DNA of 45,077 nucleotides, from positions 1-45,077 of the forward strand of contig SIBG01000030.1 in assembly GCA_009695305.1 (NCBI GenBank). The letters run 5' to 3'. Numbering within the stretch: the stretch's first letter is position 1; every line of letters starts with the position of its first letter. The notes beneath the pieces were generated by a model. The model ran no database searches and was not told where the DNA came from. It saw nothing but the letters and a program-made list of their open reading frames with translations. Positions 44,946 to 45,077 of the stretch are shown here, piece by piece. Source of the stretch: Opitutus sp. (lineage in GTDB: Bacteria > Verrucomicrobiota > Verrucomicrobiia > Opitutales > Opitutaceae). The position numbers were made by a program, and so were the translations under genes.

Positions 44946-45077
44946 CTATAATTTCGGGTAGAGTCGGAGGAGCTTGATCCGAGCGTCGTCGGTGGTGAAG
45001 CGCCAGTGGATGGGAGCGCCGCGGGTGTTGCGGTGTTTCAGCCACGCCGAGACTTCACGGCGCATGGAGCCGAGGTC
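44946..45077 (-). CDS. IS630-type transposase, C-terminal end (cut by window edge)
   Basis: The 43 residues before the TAG at 44946 read RREVSAWLKHRNTRG, IHWRFTTDDARIKL and LRLYPKL. This is the typical tail of IS630/Tc1-like transposases. Only the tail is visible. The element ends just after the moeB stop (about 20 bases), which is close but leaves moeB intact. Confidence 0.72.
   Translation of the reverse strand, partial: DLGSMRREVSAWLKHRNTRGAPIHWRFTTDDARIKLLRLYPKL

Overview
The window is about 45 kb of very GC-rich bacterial chromosome. Gene content points to the Verrucomicrobiota, most likely an Opitutaceae relative: a secreted dehydrogenase of the type expanded in Planctomycetes and Verrucomicrobia (beta-propeller, HEAT repeats, C-terminal cytochrome c), a very large TonB receptor with an N-terminal carboxypeptidase-regulatory-like domain, a UDPGP-type nucleotidyltransferase of eukaryotic style, menaquinone genes, and heme A/copper genes for an aa3-type oxidase. 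This placement is inferred from gene content; no marker phylogeny was possible. Both ends are cut inside transposases: an IS200/IS605-type TnpA on the left and an IS630-type C-terminus on the right.

Layout. 1-0.75 kb: a partial IS200-type tnpA divergent from a REP-associated tyrosine transposase (RAYT), followed by an inverted pair of REP hairpins. 0.77-5.1 kb: cytochrome oxidase maturation, with a membrane-anchored His-motif protein and a CusF-SCO fusion on the minus strand, divergent from ctaA, ctaB and a DUF420 gene. 5.2-13.8 kb: TonB receptor, PVC-type cytochrome dehydrogenase and a heparinase II/III-like lyase (polymer scavenging). 13.8-19.2 kb: a minus-strand run ftsB-like, UDP-sugar pyrophosphorylase, phosphohexomutase, amidohydrolase. 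19.3-22.3 kb: an ExeA-like ATPase and GspB-like protein facing a polyprenyl-phosphate sugar transferase. 22.4-26.5 kb: polX, menE, menC. 26.7-31.2 kb: guaB and a large Ski2-like helicase. 31.4-34.6 kb: cytochrome c/sugar dehydrogenase, glutathione peroxidase, an unknown protein, and a 26-residue basic peptide gene with its own terminator. 34.8-38.1 kb: DUF2293 protein, MYG1-like protein, and a divergent adenylosuccinate synthetase. 38.2-43.7 kb: an esterase pseudogene at the end of a tight run ruvX-truA-comF-accD-folC. 43.7-45.1 kb: MoeB/ThiF-rhodanese protein and the IS630 fragment.

The most unusual theme is a scatter of REP-like hairpins (GTRG-type tetranucleotide or a close variant, about 9-bp stem, 3-4 nt loop). 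They lie beside the RAYT gene and also inside three protein-coding genes (the His-motif protein, menC and the helicase), where they are translated in frame as extra peptide. A separate 48-bp repeat occurs at the RAYT start and again 26 kb away upstream of guaB. Other points worth a second look are an AccD that lacks all four zinc-ribbon cysteines, a long PurA-like enzyme with a rebuilt central region, an IMP dehydrogenase lacking the conserved NAD-binding Asp, and an esterase gene broken by an amber codon plus a frameshift.

No tRNA, rRNA, CRISPR array or classical riboswitch was recognised. No stretch above 300 bases lacks a gene. The larger gaps (5091-5214, 11653-11807, 26455-26708, 28308-28549, 34525-34756, 36387-36527) hold only the hairpins and repeats listed here or nothing recognisable.
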